From positions 1 through 24,747 of the forward strand of contig CAYNFH010000084.1 in assembly GCA_964396385.1 (NCBI GenBank): 24,747 nucleotides of DNA, given 5' to 3'. The notes beneath the pieces were generated by a model, which saw only the letters and a program-made list of their open reading frames with translations, searched no databases and had not been told where the DNA came from. Source of the stretch: CAYNFH01 sp964396385. GTDB lineage: Bacteria; Armatimonadota; Chthonomonadetes; Chthonomonadales; CAJBBX01. Positions within the stretch are counted from its first letter, which is position 1; each line of letters opens with the position of its first letter. The position numbers and the translations under genes are program-made. Of the stretch, positions 8,277 through 14,994 are shown piece after piece.

Positions 8277-8314
8277 GGGTATTGCTACTCTCCGCAAAGC
8301 ACAAGCGAGAAACC

Positions 8315-10132
8315 ATGCATACTCGATCCATCTACCTGCTTCCCATGGCCGCGCTCGCAGCCTGCTCGGGCTGCGGCCCCAGGAACACCATCGCCGTCAC
8401 GCCTCCCGTTGCCACGCCGGTGGCGGCGGCCACCCTGACCCTTACCGACATCACCAAGGCGGCCGGCATCAACTTTGTACACAACAACGGCGCCTTCGGG
8501 GCCAAGCTGCTGCCGGAGACCATGGGCAGCGGCGTCGGCTTCATCGACTTCAACGGCGACGGCCTCCAGGATCTGGTGGTTATCAATAGCCGGGACTGGA
8601 CGCCGGAAGAGATCGCCGCCTACAAGAACGGCACCGGCAAGCAGTCCGCTTCTACCCTGCCGGCGCTCCCGACCAAAAAGGGCGGCACCTGCAAGCTCTA
8701 CCGAAACAACGGCAACGGCACCTTCACGGATGTCACCACCGGCTCGGGTCTGGACGTGCCGATGTACGGCATGGGCGTCGCGGTGGGGGACTACGATAAC
8801 GACGGCAAGCCGGATCTCTACATCACCGCCGTCGGCCGCAACTACCTGTTCCACAACGAGGGCGGCGGCAAGTTCAAGGACGTCTCCGAGCGGGCCGGTG
8901 TGAAGGATGCGGGCTGGTCGACCAGCGCCGCCTGGGTGGACTACGACAAGGACGGCAAGCTGGACCTCTTCGTCTGCCACTACGTGGACTGGACCCCGGC
9001 TACCGACATCTGGTACTCCGTGGACGGTAAGAACAAGGCCTACACGACGCCGGAAAGCTACGTCGGCCAGACCAGCCACCTCTATAAGAACCTGGGCGGC
9101 GGCAAGTTCAAGGACGTCTCCGCCCAGGCCGGCATCACAGAGCAGAAGACGCCGGACGGCAAGATGCGCGCCTGCCAGGGCAAGTCCCTCGGCGTATCCA
9201 TCTGCGACTTCAACGGCGACGGCTGGCCGGACATCGTGGTCGCCAACGACACCGAGCCCAACTACCTCTTCCAGAACAACAAGGACGGCACATTCACCGA
9301 GATGGGCAAGGAGGCGGGCATCGCGCTCTCCGAGGCCGGCGTGGCCCGCGCCGCCATGGGCACCGACGCCGCGGACATCGACCACTCCGGCAAGGACAGC
9401 CTGCTCTTCGGCAACTTCTCCAACCAGATGCTGGGGCTCTACCAGAACCACGGCCAGGGCCTCTTTATCGACATCGCCCCGCAGTCGGAGGTCGGCCGGG
9501 CCAGCCTAGAGTTCCTCTCCTTCGGCGCGACATTTCTGGACATCGACAACGACGGCTGGGTGGACATTATGACGGCCAACGGCCACCTGGATCCGGACAT
9601 CGGCCACGTGCAGCGCGACGTCACCTACGCCGAGCGGCCGCTGCTCTTCCGCAACATCGGGGGCGGCAAGTTCCAGGAGATAGGGGAGAGCGTGGGTGAC
9701 GCGCTCAAGCGGCCTATCGTCGGTCGCGGCCTCGCCTATGCCGACATCGACCTGGACGGTGACCTGGACGTGGCCATCACCACCAACGGCGGCCCCATGA
9801 TGCTCCTCCGCAACGACGGCGGGAACAAGAACAACTCGATACGGTTCGTGCTGGAGGGGACCAAGAGCAACCGCAGCGGGATCGGGGCGGTCATCGAGGC
9901 AACGGTCATGGAGGACAAGCAGCGGCGGATGGTCCACAGCGGCTCCTCCTACCTCTCGGCCAGCGAGCTGCCTGTCACCATCGGGCTGGGGCAGGCTCCG
10001 TGGGCGGAGAAGGTGGAGGTCCACTGGCCTTCCGGTGCGACGACCACTCTGAACAACGTCCAGGCCAACCAGATCATCTGGCTGAACGAGGACCACGGCC
10101 AGACCAAGTCCCAGGCCCTCCTGCGCAAGTAG
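8315..10132 (+). CDS. CRTAC1-type FG-GAP/VCBS and ASPIC-UnbV lipoprotein
   Basis: 605 residues. A lipobox LAAC places the lipidated cysteine at residue 17, so the protein is anchored in a membrane outside the cytoplasm. It has at least six calcium-binding FG-GAP/VCBS motifs such as DFNGDGLQDLVV, DYDNDGKPDLYI, DYDKDGKLDLFV, DFNGDGWPDIVV, DIDNDGWVDIMT and DIDLDGDLDVAI, forming a likely beta-propeller. The C-terminus is an ASPIC/UnbV domain (NNSIRFVLEGTKSNRSGIGA, then GSSYLSASELPVTIGLG and VEVHWPSG). Family members are often encoded beside multiheme-cytochrome or TPR proteins, as here. No catalytic activity is assigned to this architecture. The ATG at 8315 was chosen because it begins the signal peptide; the ribosome site is weak (GCGAGA). 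Confidence 0.9.
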   Translation: MHTRSIYLLPMAALAACSGCGPRNTIAVTPPVATPVAAATLTLTDITKAAGINFVHNNGAFGAKLLPETMGSGVGFIDFNGDGLQDLVVINSRDWTPEEIAAYKNGTGKQSASTLPALPTKKGGTCKLYRNNGNGTFTDVTTGSGLDVPMYGMGVAVGDYDNDGKPDLYITAVGRNYLFHNEGGGKFKDVSERAGVKDAGWSTSAAWVDYDKDGKLDLFVCHYVDWTPATDIWYSVDGKNKAYTTPESYVGQTSHLYKNLGGGKFKDVSAQAGITEQKTPDGKMRACQGKSLGVSICDFNGDGWPDIVVANDTEPNYLFQNNKDGTFTEMGKEAGIALSEAGVARAAMGTDAADIDHSGKDSLLFGNFSNQMLGLYQNHGQGLFIDIAPQSEVGRASLEFLSFGATFLDIDNDGWVDIMTANGHLDPDIGHVQRDVTYAERPLLFRNIGGGKFQEIGESVGDALKRPIVGRGLAYADIDLDGDLDVAITTNGGPMMLLRNDGGNKNNSIRFVLEGTKSNRSGIGAVIEATVMEDKQRRMVHSGSSYLSASELPVTIGLGQAPWAEKVEVHWPSGATTTLNNVQANQIIWLNEDHGQTKSQALLRK

Positions 10133-10147
10133 GTCGGGATTCGGCGG

Positions 10148-10243
10148 TTGAAACCACGGCAACAAGTACAGAAAGTCCACCTTCGTGGACTCGATCTCTG
10201 GGTCCGTTCAGGCGGGTTTTCTGTCCTTGTTGCTGCCGTTTCA
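10148..10243. repeat. Nested palindromic element at the 5' end of the glycosidase gene
   Basis: Outer arms 10148-10174 (TTGAAACCACGGCAACAAGT...) and 10217-10243 (...CCTTGTTGCTGCCGTTTCAA) are inverted copies with a few mismatches. Inside, 10174-10191 is a perfect stem AGTCCAC-CTTC-GTGGACT, and 10201-10216 looks like a second, decayed hairpin. Similar nested AGTCC elements are known from several phyla. The right arm ends directly before the ATG at 10244. Confidence 0.8.
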
Positions 10244-12193
10244 ATGGCCTTCCGTCCCGCGCTCTCCCAACCTCCCTCCACCGGCCCATTCGCCTTCAAC
10301 TGGCCCGGCAGGGCCTACGTGCGGGGCGTCACATGGTCCGTCCGGTTCGTGGACGGCACGGAGCTCTCCCCAAAGGACTACCAGCAGAACGGCCGCACCT
10401 GGACCTCCTCGGACCACGTCACGGACGGCCTTGGTCCGGGGAAGCTGCTCACCTACCACTACGCCGCGGAGGGCAAGCCGGAGGCGCAGTACCATATCCG
10501 CAGCTTCAACGGCAAGACCTTCTCCCTGGTAAGCCTCACCGTGACCTCGGATCACCCGCTCGCCTCCAACCACCTGGAGCTGCTCAAGGCGGAGGGCGGG
10601 GCGCGGCTGGAGGGCGGTGGCGCCGTCCGCGGCCTCTTCGTCCCGTTCGACAACGACGACTATGTCCGCTTCAACTCCGGCACGGTAAGCGAGAGCTATG
10701 AGGTCTCCGCCCTGTACGACAACGCCGGCCGCCACGGCATCGTCGTCGGCTCCGTAGACCACGACACCTGGAAGACCGCCGTGCAGATGCGCAACTACGA
10801 CGCCCACGGCGTCGGCAGCCTCACCGTCCTCGCCGGCGCTACCGGCCGCTGGACTCATGACAAGGATCCCCACGGTATCGTGCGCGACGCTACCCTGGTC
10901 TCGCCGCGCGTGATGGTTGGGTTCTTCACGGACTGGCGGCGCGGTATGGAGACCTACGCACAGATCAACGCCGCCATCCACCGTCCGCTGCGCTGGTCCG
11001 GCGGAGTACCGTTCGGCTGGAATAGCTGGTACGCCCTCGGCAAGAATGTCCACTTCGACGACTACGTCCACGCCTCGGACACGTTCAAGCAGGACCTTCA
11101 GGCGAAGGGGTTCGAGAACCACGGCACCGTCTACGTAAACTGGGACTCCTTTTGGGACAACGAGGGCGAGCAGAGACTCATCGAGGCGGCGCGCCACGCT
11201 CACGCCAACGGCCAGAAGGCCGGCATCTACTGGACACCCTTCGCAAGCTGGGTCGGGGACCTGAGCCGGCCGGTGGAGGGGACGGAGGGCAAGTACACCT
11301 ACGGGGACATCGTCCTCAAGCTGAAGGACGGCGGCCTGGCGCGCGGCATGGACCCCGGAAAGGCGCTGGACCCCACGCACCCCGGCACGCTCGCCCGCAT
11401 TGACTACTTCTGCCGCAAGTTCGTGGAGTGGGGCTACGACTTCGTGAAGCTGGATTTCACCAGCTACGGCGCGCTGGAGGGCGAGCACCACAACCCTGCC
11501 GTCCCCACCGGCATCGGCGCCTACAACCTGGGCATGCGCCGCTTGGTCGCGGACCTGGCCCCTTCCAGGATCGGCCGGCCCTTCTTCATCAGCCTATCCA
11601 TCGCCCCGCTCTTCCCGGCCGGCTATGCCCACGCGCGCCGCATCTCCTGCGACGCGGCCGGCTCCCTGGGCAGCAGCGAGTACATGCTCAACGCGGTGAC
11701 CTACGGCTGGTGGAGCAATGGGACTATCTACCGCTACAATGACCCGGACCTCATCGTCCTCAAGAACTCGGAGCAGGAGGCCCGTACCCGCATCAATGCT
11801 TCGGCGATTGCCGGTACCGTGATGCTGGACAGCGACGACCTTTCAAACCCGGAGGTCCGCGCCCGCGCGGAGCGCTATCTCACCAACCCGGACATCGTCG
11901 CCTTAGCCCGCGCCGGCCGCACCTTCCGCCCCGTGGACGCCGATACTGGCGAGCGCTCCACCACGGTCTACATGCGCCAGGATCCCGCCGGCCGCGTCTA
12001 CGTGGCGCTCTTCAACTTCGACAAGCAGCATGAGGAGGATCGCACCGTCTCCCTTGAGCGTCTCGGCCTCAGCCGCGACGCCGCCTATCAGGTCCGCGAC
12101 CTCTGGTCCGGCCATACGGAGCGCGTCCAGCGCATCCTCCACCTGCGCCTCGCCCCCGCGGAATCCACCATAATGCGGCTGACACCGGAGTGA
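10244..12193 (+). CDS. Clan GH-D glycoside hydrolase (alpha-galactosidase-like)
   Basis: 649 residues from the ATG. GWNSWYALG at about residue 258 and DFVKLDFTSYGALEGEHHNP with Asp404 as the likely nucleophile match the GH27/GH36 (clan GH-D) barrel; RISCD, with Asp470, resembles the R-x-S-x-D acid/base segment. The first 240 residues form a beta-sandwich-like domain and the last 80 a small beta domain (VYVALFNFD). These enzymes remove alpha-linked galactose or related sugars from oligosaccharides; the true substrate is not known. The start is uncertain: a TTG at 10148 would add 32 residues, including a hydrophobic FSVLVAAVSMAF stretch that could be a signal peptide, but they come entirely from the palindromic element. 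Neither start has a clear Shine-Dalgarno. Confidence 0.82.
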   Translation: MAFRPALSQPPSTGPFAFNWPGRAYVRGVTWSVRFVDGTELSPKDYQQNGRTWTSSDHVTDGLGPGKLLTYHYAAEGKPEAQYHIRSFNGKTFSLVSLTVTSDHPLASNHLELLKAEGGARLEGGGAVRGLFVPFDNDDYVRFNSGTVSESYEVSALYDNAGRHGIVVGSVDHDTWKTAVQMRNYDAHGVGSLTVLAGATGRWTHDKDPHGIVRDATLVSPRVMVGFFTDWRRGMETYAQINAAIHRPLRWSGGVPFGWNSWYALGKNVHFDDYVHASDTFKQDLQAKGFENHGTVYVNWDSFWDNEGEQRLIEAARHAHANGQKAGIYWTPFASWVGDLSRPVEGTEGKYTYGDIVLKLKDGGLARGMDPGKALDPTHPGTLARIDYFCRKFVEWGYDFVKLDFTSYGALEGEHHNPAVPTGIGAYNLGMRRLVADLAPSRIGRPFFISLSIAPLFPAGYAHARRISCDAAGSLGSSEYMLNAVTYGWWSNGTIYRYNDPDLIVLKNSEQEARTRINASAIAGTVMLDSDDLSNPEVRARAERYLTNPDIVALARAGRTFRPVDADTGERSTTVYMRQDPAGRVYVALFNFDKQHEEDRTVSLERLGLSRDAAYQVRDLWSGHTERVQRILHLRLAPAESTIMRLTPE

Positions 12194-12210
12194 AGTGGCC
12201 CTAAGCGCGG

Positions 12211-12555
12211 TTATCGTAGGGGAAGGAACTCAACCTTGCCGACGTACTCCTCCGGTTCAGCCGCGCCTGCGATGAGTTCCAGGTCTCTCACGCAGATTCC
12301 GATGGCGGCGAGTTGATGCGCGAACACCACCCCGCCGGACAGGATCCCCTCCTCTAGCCTTCGGTTGGCTTCTGCCAGCATGTCCGGATCGTGGGTGAAC
12401 AGAAGCCGGCCAAGCTCATGAGCTCGGTCCATAACTTGCGGATCCGGCGTATTAGAGCGCCCGTCTTCCTGCGCTGTTAAAAGGTCCACTCCACGCTGCC
12501 TCAGGCCACGCGTAATTGCGCCATGGACATTCTCGTCCATGTAGAGGCGGATCAT
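12211..12555 (-). CDS. DUF5615 PIN-like toxin
   Basis: 114 residues. The opening MIRLYMDENVHGAITRGLRQ and LLFTHDPDML are the conserved acidic parts of the PIN-like DUF5615 family (Asp7, Glu8 and the THD segment). Such proteins are presumed RNases and usually pair with a DUF433 antitoxin, as in VapBC45-like loci. Here the ATG overlaps the DUF433 stop by ATGA, so the two are translationally coupled with the antitoxin first. The gene is convergent with the glycosidase, 17 nt apart. The length is normal for the family and no defect is visible, so an active toxin is plausible. Confidence 0.87.
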   Translation of the reverse strand: MIRLYMDENVHGAITRGLRQRGVDLLTAQEDGRSNTPDPQVMDRAHELGRLLFTHDPDMLAEANRRLEEGILSGGVVFAHQLAAIGICVRDLELIAGAAEPEEYVGKVEFLPLR

Positions 12556-12878
12556 CCAGTGGCTTTCCGCCGTCGCTCCAGCCTCTCCTCCAATTCCGTC
12601 CGCGTATTGACTGGCGGCGTCTTGGCTCTCACTTGCTCGACCTCTTCCCGTTGCCGTTCTATCAAAGCGTCAAGCGTCCCGTGGTGAGCCTTGTAGTAGG
12701 CGAGGGCCGCCTCTATTTGAGGAAGGGTGAGGTGTGGCAGATTCGCCTGGAGGTCCTCCGGCGTGTCACCGGAGACCCGCTGGGCGAGCACAACCTCGAC
12801 CACCTTCGTAGTCGTCCCGGTAATCCAGGCTATCCCCTGCTCATCCAGGCGGACAGGCGGAGAGGCGATGGTGGACAT
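12552..12878 (-). CDS. DUF433 antitoxin
   Basis: 108 residues. The core GIAWITGTTTKVVEVVLAQR then GDTPEDLQANLPHLTLPQIEAALAYY is a DUF433 winged-helix domain, the usual antitoxin partner of DUF5615 toxins; the charged C-terminal tail (LIERQREEVEQVRAK) probably binds the toxin. The ATG at 12878 is preceded by GAGGAGG at about 8 nt, a strong ribosome site, so the upstream in-frame ATG at 12929 was rejected. Antitoxins of this kind commonly repress their own operon; TATACG about 20 nt before the start could be the -10, with no clear operator palindrome. Confidence 0.87.
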   Translation of the reverse strand: MSTIASPPVRLDEQGIAWITGTTTKVVEVVLAQRVSGDTPEDLQANLPHLTLPQIEAALAYYKAHHGTLDALIERQREEVEQVRAKTPPVNTRTELEERLERRRKATG

Positions 12879-12999
12879 TCCGATCCTCCTCATTGCGTAT
12901 AGGGGTAGGATAACACATGGGCGTCTCACACCTGGATCCCGACACCAAATCTGCCAACCTGCAGGCCGAATGCCGACGAGTGCGACAAGGGATTATCTG

Positions 13000-13302
13000 A
13001 TGCGTCACGCCGAGGCGACAGTCTCACGAGCGGTCATTACAGGCTACGTGCCGGGGGACGTACCCGCCGTTTTGATGGCCAAGCGTGTACGCCGTCCAGA
13101 CGGCAAGGAGCGGCTTATCACGCAGCAGATTCCGGTCCGCGACCAAGACTTGTGGCAGCGCCTTATCGGACACGTCCGGCCGGGAGACGAAGCCGAGCTA
13201 ACGGTCGTAACCGAGTGGCACGACACGGGGTATTGCTCGAATCTGGTGAGCTTTACTCGGAAGGTCAGTACGGTAGCTGCTTCGAAGGTACCCAGCAAGT
13301 AA
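13000..13302 (+). CDS. Unknown 100-aa protein in the accessory patch
   Basis: The ATG at 13000 follows AAGGG by about 8 nt. The protein (MRHAEATVSRAVITGYVPGD...) contains RVRRPDGKERLITQQIPVRD and HVRPGDEAELTVVTEWHDTG, which suggests a compact, all-beta or beta-rich soluble domain with no signal peptide or membrane segment. I do not recognise a named family. It is divergent from the DUF433/DUF5615 pair with a gap of 121 nt and convergent with the broken second DUF433 gene. An ATG at 12970 in the same frame (MPTSATRDYL) is possible but has no ribosome site. Confidence 0.65.
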   Translation: MRHAEATVSRAVITGYVPGDVPAVLMAKRVRRPDGKERLITQQIPVRDQDLWQRLIGHVRPGDEAELTVVTEWHDTGYCSNLVSFTRKVSTVAASKVPSK

Positions 13303-13342
13303 GCATCCCGGCATCGAATTGCCAGCCTCCGCTGACTTGAAT

Positions 13343-13364
13343 TGTAGGCGGCCGAGCGCCTACA
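13343..13364. terminator. Hairpin between convergent genes
   Basis: TGTAGGCG-GCCGAG-CGCCTACA is a perfect 8-bp stem with a 6-nt loop. It lies 40 nt after the plus-strand 100-aa gene and contains the stop codon of the minus-strand DUF433 pseudogene. There is no T-run, so a bidirectional terminator is likely but not certain. Confidence 0.45.
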
Positions 13365-13555
13365 GATTGCCGTCGGCCACTCGAACCGCCGCGTATTGTA
13401 GGCGCGCTCTCACGTCATCAGGCTCCAGGTCGGGCATCTGCGTGAGGATCTCCTCAGAGCTCAGCCCGCTCGCTAACAGTGCCAGCACGTCTGAATCGCG
13501 AATGCGTATCCCGCGTATGCTCCGGATTGACCGTAATTCGGTTAAGACGCTCCAT
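13360..13555 (-). pseudogene. Second DUF433 antitoxin gene, broken by an internal deletion
   Basis: From the ATG at 13555, preceded by AAGGA at a proper distance, the frame reads MERLNRITVNPE, the standard opening of DUF433 proteins. It then loses frame. One frame over, the remainder is IRGIRIRDSDVLALLASGLS, then SEEILTQMPDLEPDDVRARLQYAAVRVADGNL and a stop at 13360. The missing part is the short conserved link (about seven residues, usually of the type CGGxPC) between the two halves, so a deletion of roughly 20 nt explains both the gap and the frame change. No DUF5615 partner follows. It does not derive from the intact DUF433 gene at 12552-12878, whose sequence is quite different. Confidence 0.75.
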
Positions 13556-13642
13556 TCTGAATCCTTACGACGTTCTCTACAAGCTCCTTAGAACCATCGG
13601 CCGTCCCGTCTAATCCCGCGCCGGGCGGCTTGCAGCGCAGGC

Positions 13643-14158
13643 TTAACGCCCGAGATCCTCGAACGTGACGTCGCGCGGAAAGAGGCCCAACACGCTCGCT
13701 ATTTCAGGTGACTCGCGGGTGATCCTGACCACGTTACATCCCGATCGGGAGGTGTCGGTGTGCAGAATGAGGCGTTCGCCCCTACGGATAAACAAAGTAA
13801 TATCATTGAAACTGAATACAGCATCGCCGGGATAGAGCTGCAAGAGGTGAAGGACAGCCCTGACAACCTCTTGCTGCTGTTCGAACTGGTCGACTCGAGG
13901 GAGCATGGGAAAGAAAACTATAAGATCTACGTCGATACCGAACCTCTCCCTGCAGTCCTCATTGCCACTTTCGCGCGCCGCCATGACTACGGGCTCAAGG
14001 CCCTGACCTGCGGCGTCAACATAATAGGATCTCTCGCCAGTCCCGAGATTGTCGTGGTGCCTAACTGCCCCAACGAGCCCCAACTCGTCCGCGAGAACCC
14101 TCACAACTTCTGTCTGAATGTGCCGCCCCCCAAGGCATAGTGTCCACTCACTTGACAT
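13643..14158 (-). CDS. SitI3-like immunity protein
   Basis: 171 residues. The segment FGIDVDLIVFFPMLPRVDQF, then VVRAVLHLLQLYPGDAVFSF and ITLFIRRGERLILHTD, follows the pattern of SitI3-type proteins, which are immunity factors against polymorphic contact-dependent toxins in myxobacteria and occur as orphans in other phyla. No toxin gene is next to it. The ATG at 14158 has AGGGGAT just upstream. The DNA is visibly less GC-rich than the core genes around it, in line with recent transfer. An antisense frame of similar length (13760-14140) also looks protein-like, so strand choice rests on the family resemblance and ribosome site. No signal peptide is visible. Confidence 0.62.
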   Translation of the reverse strand: MSSEWTLCLGGRHIQTEVVRVLADELGLVGAVRHHDNLGTGERSYYVDAAGQGLEPVVMAARESGNEDCRERFGIDVDLIVFFPMLPRVDQFEQQQEVVRAVLHLLQLYPGDAVFSFNDITLFIRRGERLILHTDTSRSGCNVVRITRESPEIASVLGLFPRDVTFEDLGR

Positions 14159-14255
14159 ATATCCCCTGCTATCCGACCCTGAGCGGAGTCGTGGAAGGAC
14201 GATCCACAGAGCGTGCGCCGTATGAAGGGGCCCTCTTTGCCTCTGAACCCCGAAT

Positions 14256-14474
14256 CTACACCCCGGCAGGTTCTTCCGCGCCTAGTACGCAGAATTCGAC
14301 GCGCCCAAGATTGGAAACGTTCTTGGAGGCATCCAGTATTTCCAGCCCGATGATGTGCCCCGCCGCGTCGTAATCTGCCATGATCCCGTCCTGGAGCTCA
14401 TCGGTGTTGTCCACCGGTGCGTCCCGGAGCGTGATGTACATGGCATCCGCCTCGGGGTCGTACGTGACCTTCAT
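14256..14474 (-). CDS. DUF2283 small protein
   Basis: 72 residues: MKVTYDPEADAMYITLRDAP is the textbook opening of DUF2283, followed by ADYDAAGHIIGLEILDASKN. The function is unknown; many members sit beside DUF4258 proteins in what look like toxin-antitoxin pairs, but no partner is present here. GGAGAG lies 6 nt before the ATG. The gene is 40 nt after the remnant citrate synthase and about 100 nt before the SitI3-like gene on the same strand. A stretch between these two (about 14180-14205, CTGAGCGGAGTCGTGGAAGG) resembles half of another widespread repeat. Confidence 0.88.
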   Translation of the reverse strand: MKVTYDPEADAMYITLRDAPVDNTDELQDGIMADYDAAGHIIGLEILDASKNVSNLGRVEFCVLGAEEPAGV

Positions 14475-14514
14475 CTAAGCTCTCCATTGTCTGGTGAGTT
14501 CGTGAAGGGCGAAT

Positions 14515-14804
14515 CTACCCTCGCTGCCCAATGGGCACGACGTTCCGGCGCGGGGGCCGGTGTAGATTTGGCGGGGGCGGGCTATCTTCTGCTCCGGGTC
14601 CGTAAGCATCTCCTGCCACTGCGCCAGCCAGCCGCTCATGCGCGGAATGGCGAACAGCACCGGGAACATCTCCACCGGGAAGCCCATGGCCTGGTAGATA
14701 AGCCCGGAGTAGAAGTCCACGTTGGGATACAGCTTGCGGGTGACGAAGTACTCGTCCTCGAGCAGGTAGGCTACTTCCAGATAGCTGCACTGCTCCGCCA
14801 GCTC
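14515..14804 (-). pseudogene. gltA: Decayed C-terminal fragment of citrate synthase
   Basis: From about 14804 the minus strand reads DEYFVTRKLYPNVDFYSGLI, then MGFPVEMFPVLFAIPRMSGW, LAQWQEML and KIARPRQIYTG, the unmistakable last quarter of type II citrate synthase (condensation of acetyl-CoA and oxaloacetate). Everything upstream, including most active-site parts, is absent, and a TAG (14805-14807) sits directly before it in frame. Near the end, after QIYTGPR, one base appears lost: in the neighbouring frame the expected tail RRNVVPIGQRG and a stop at 14515 follow. Both defects mark it as dead. A shorter open frame from 14720 to 14475 exists but carries a foreign tail. An intact gltA elsewhere in the genome is expected. 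Confidence 0.88.
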
Positions 14805-14870
14805 CTACGACGGTGCCCCTATATTCTGCATCCTCTCTTGGACGGATTCTGCCCGACGGGTGGAAGGGTG

Positions 14871-14992
14871 TTCGGGCGTTCAGGTATTCAGGACTGGCCG
14901 TCTTGCGGTGGAAGTAAGTCAGGCAACCTGGCATGGGGATTGGCAGGAACGTCGCGGTACCGTCCCGAATTTCGACCTGAATACCTGAACAC
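14871..14992. repeat. 15-bp inverted repeat pair of the word type
   Basis: GTTCAGGTATTCAGG (14878-14892) and CCTGAATACCTGAAC (14976-14990) are perfect inverted copies about 83 nt apart; the left one is extended by TTCGGGC. The stretch between them shows no gene. The right copy ends 4 nt before the start codon of the MDR gene. Confidence 0.75.
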
Positions 14993-14994
14993 CG

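Noticed and set aside
8285..9451. 388-codon minus-strand frame opposite the FG-GAP gene
   Set aside because: Val/Ala/Gly-rich mirror of repeated Asp/Gly codons; no independent motif or ribosome site.
12879..12929. Longer N-terminus for the DUF433 antitoxin (from 12929)
   Set aside because: The GAGGAGG ribosome site points to the ATG at 12878, which also matches the family length.
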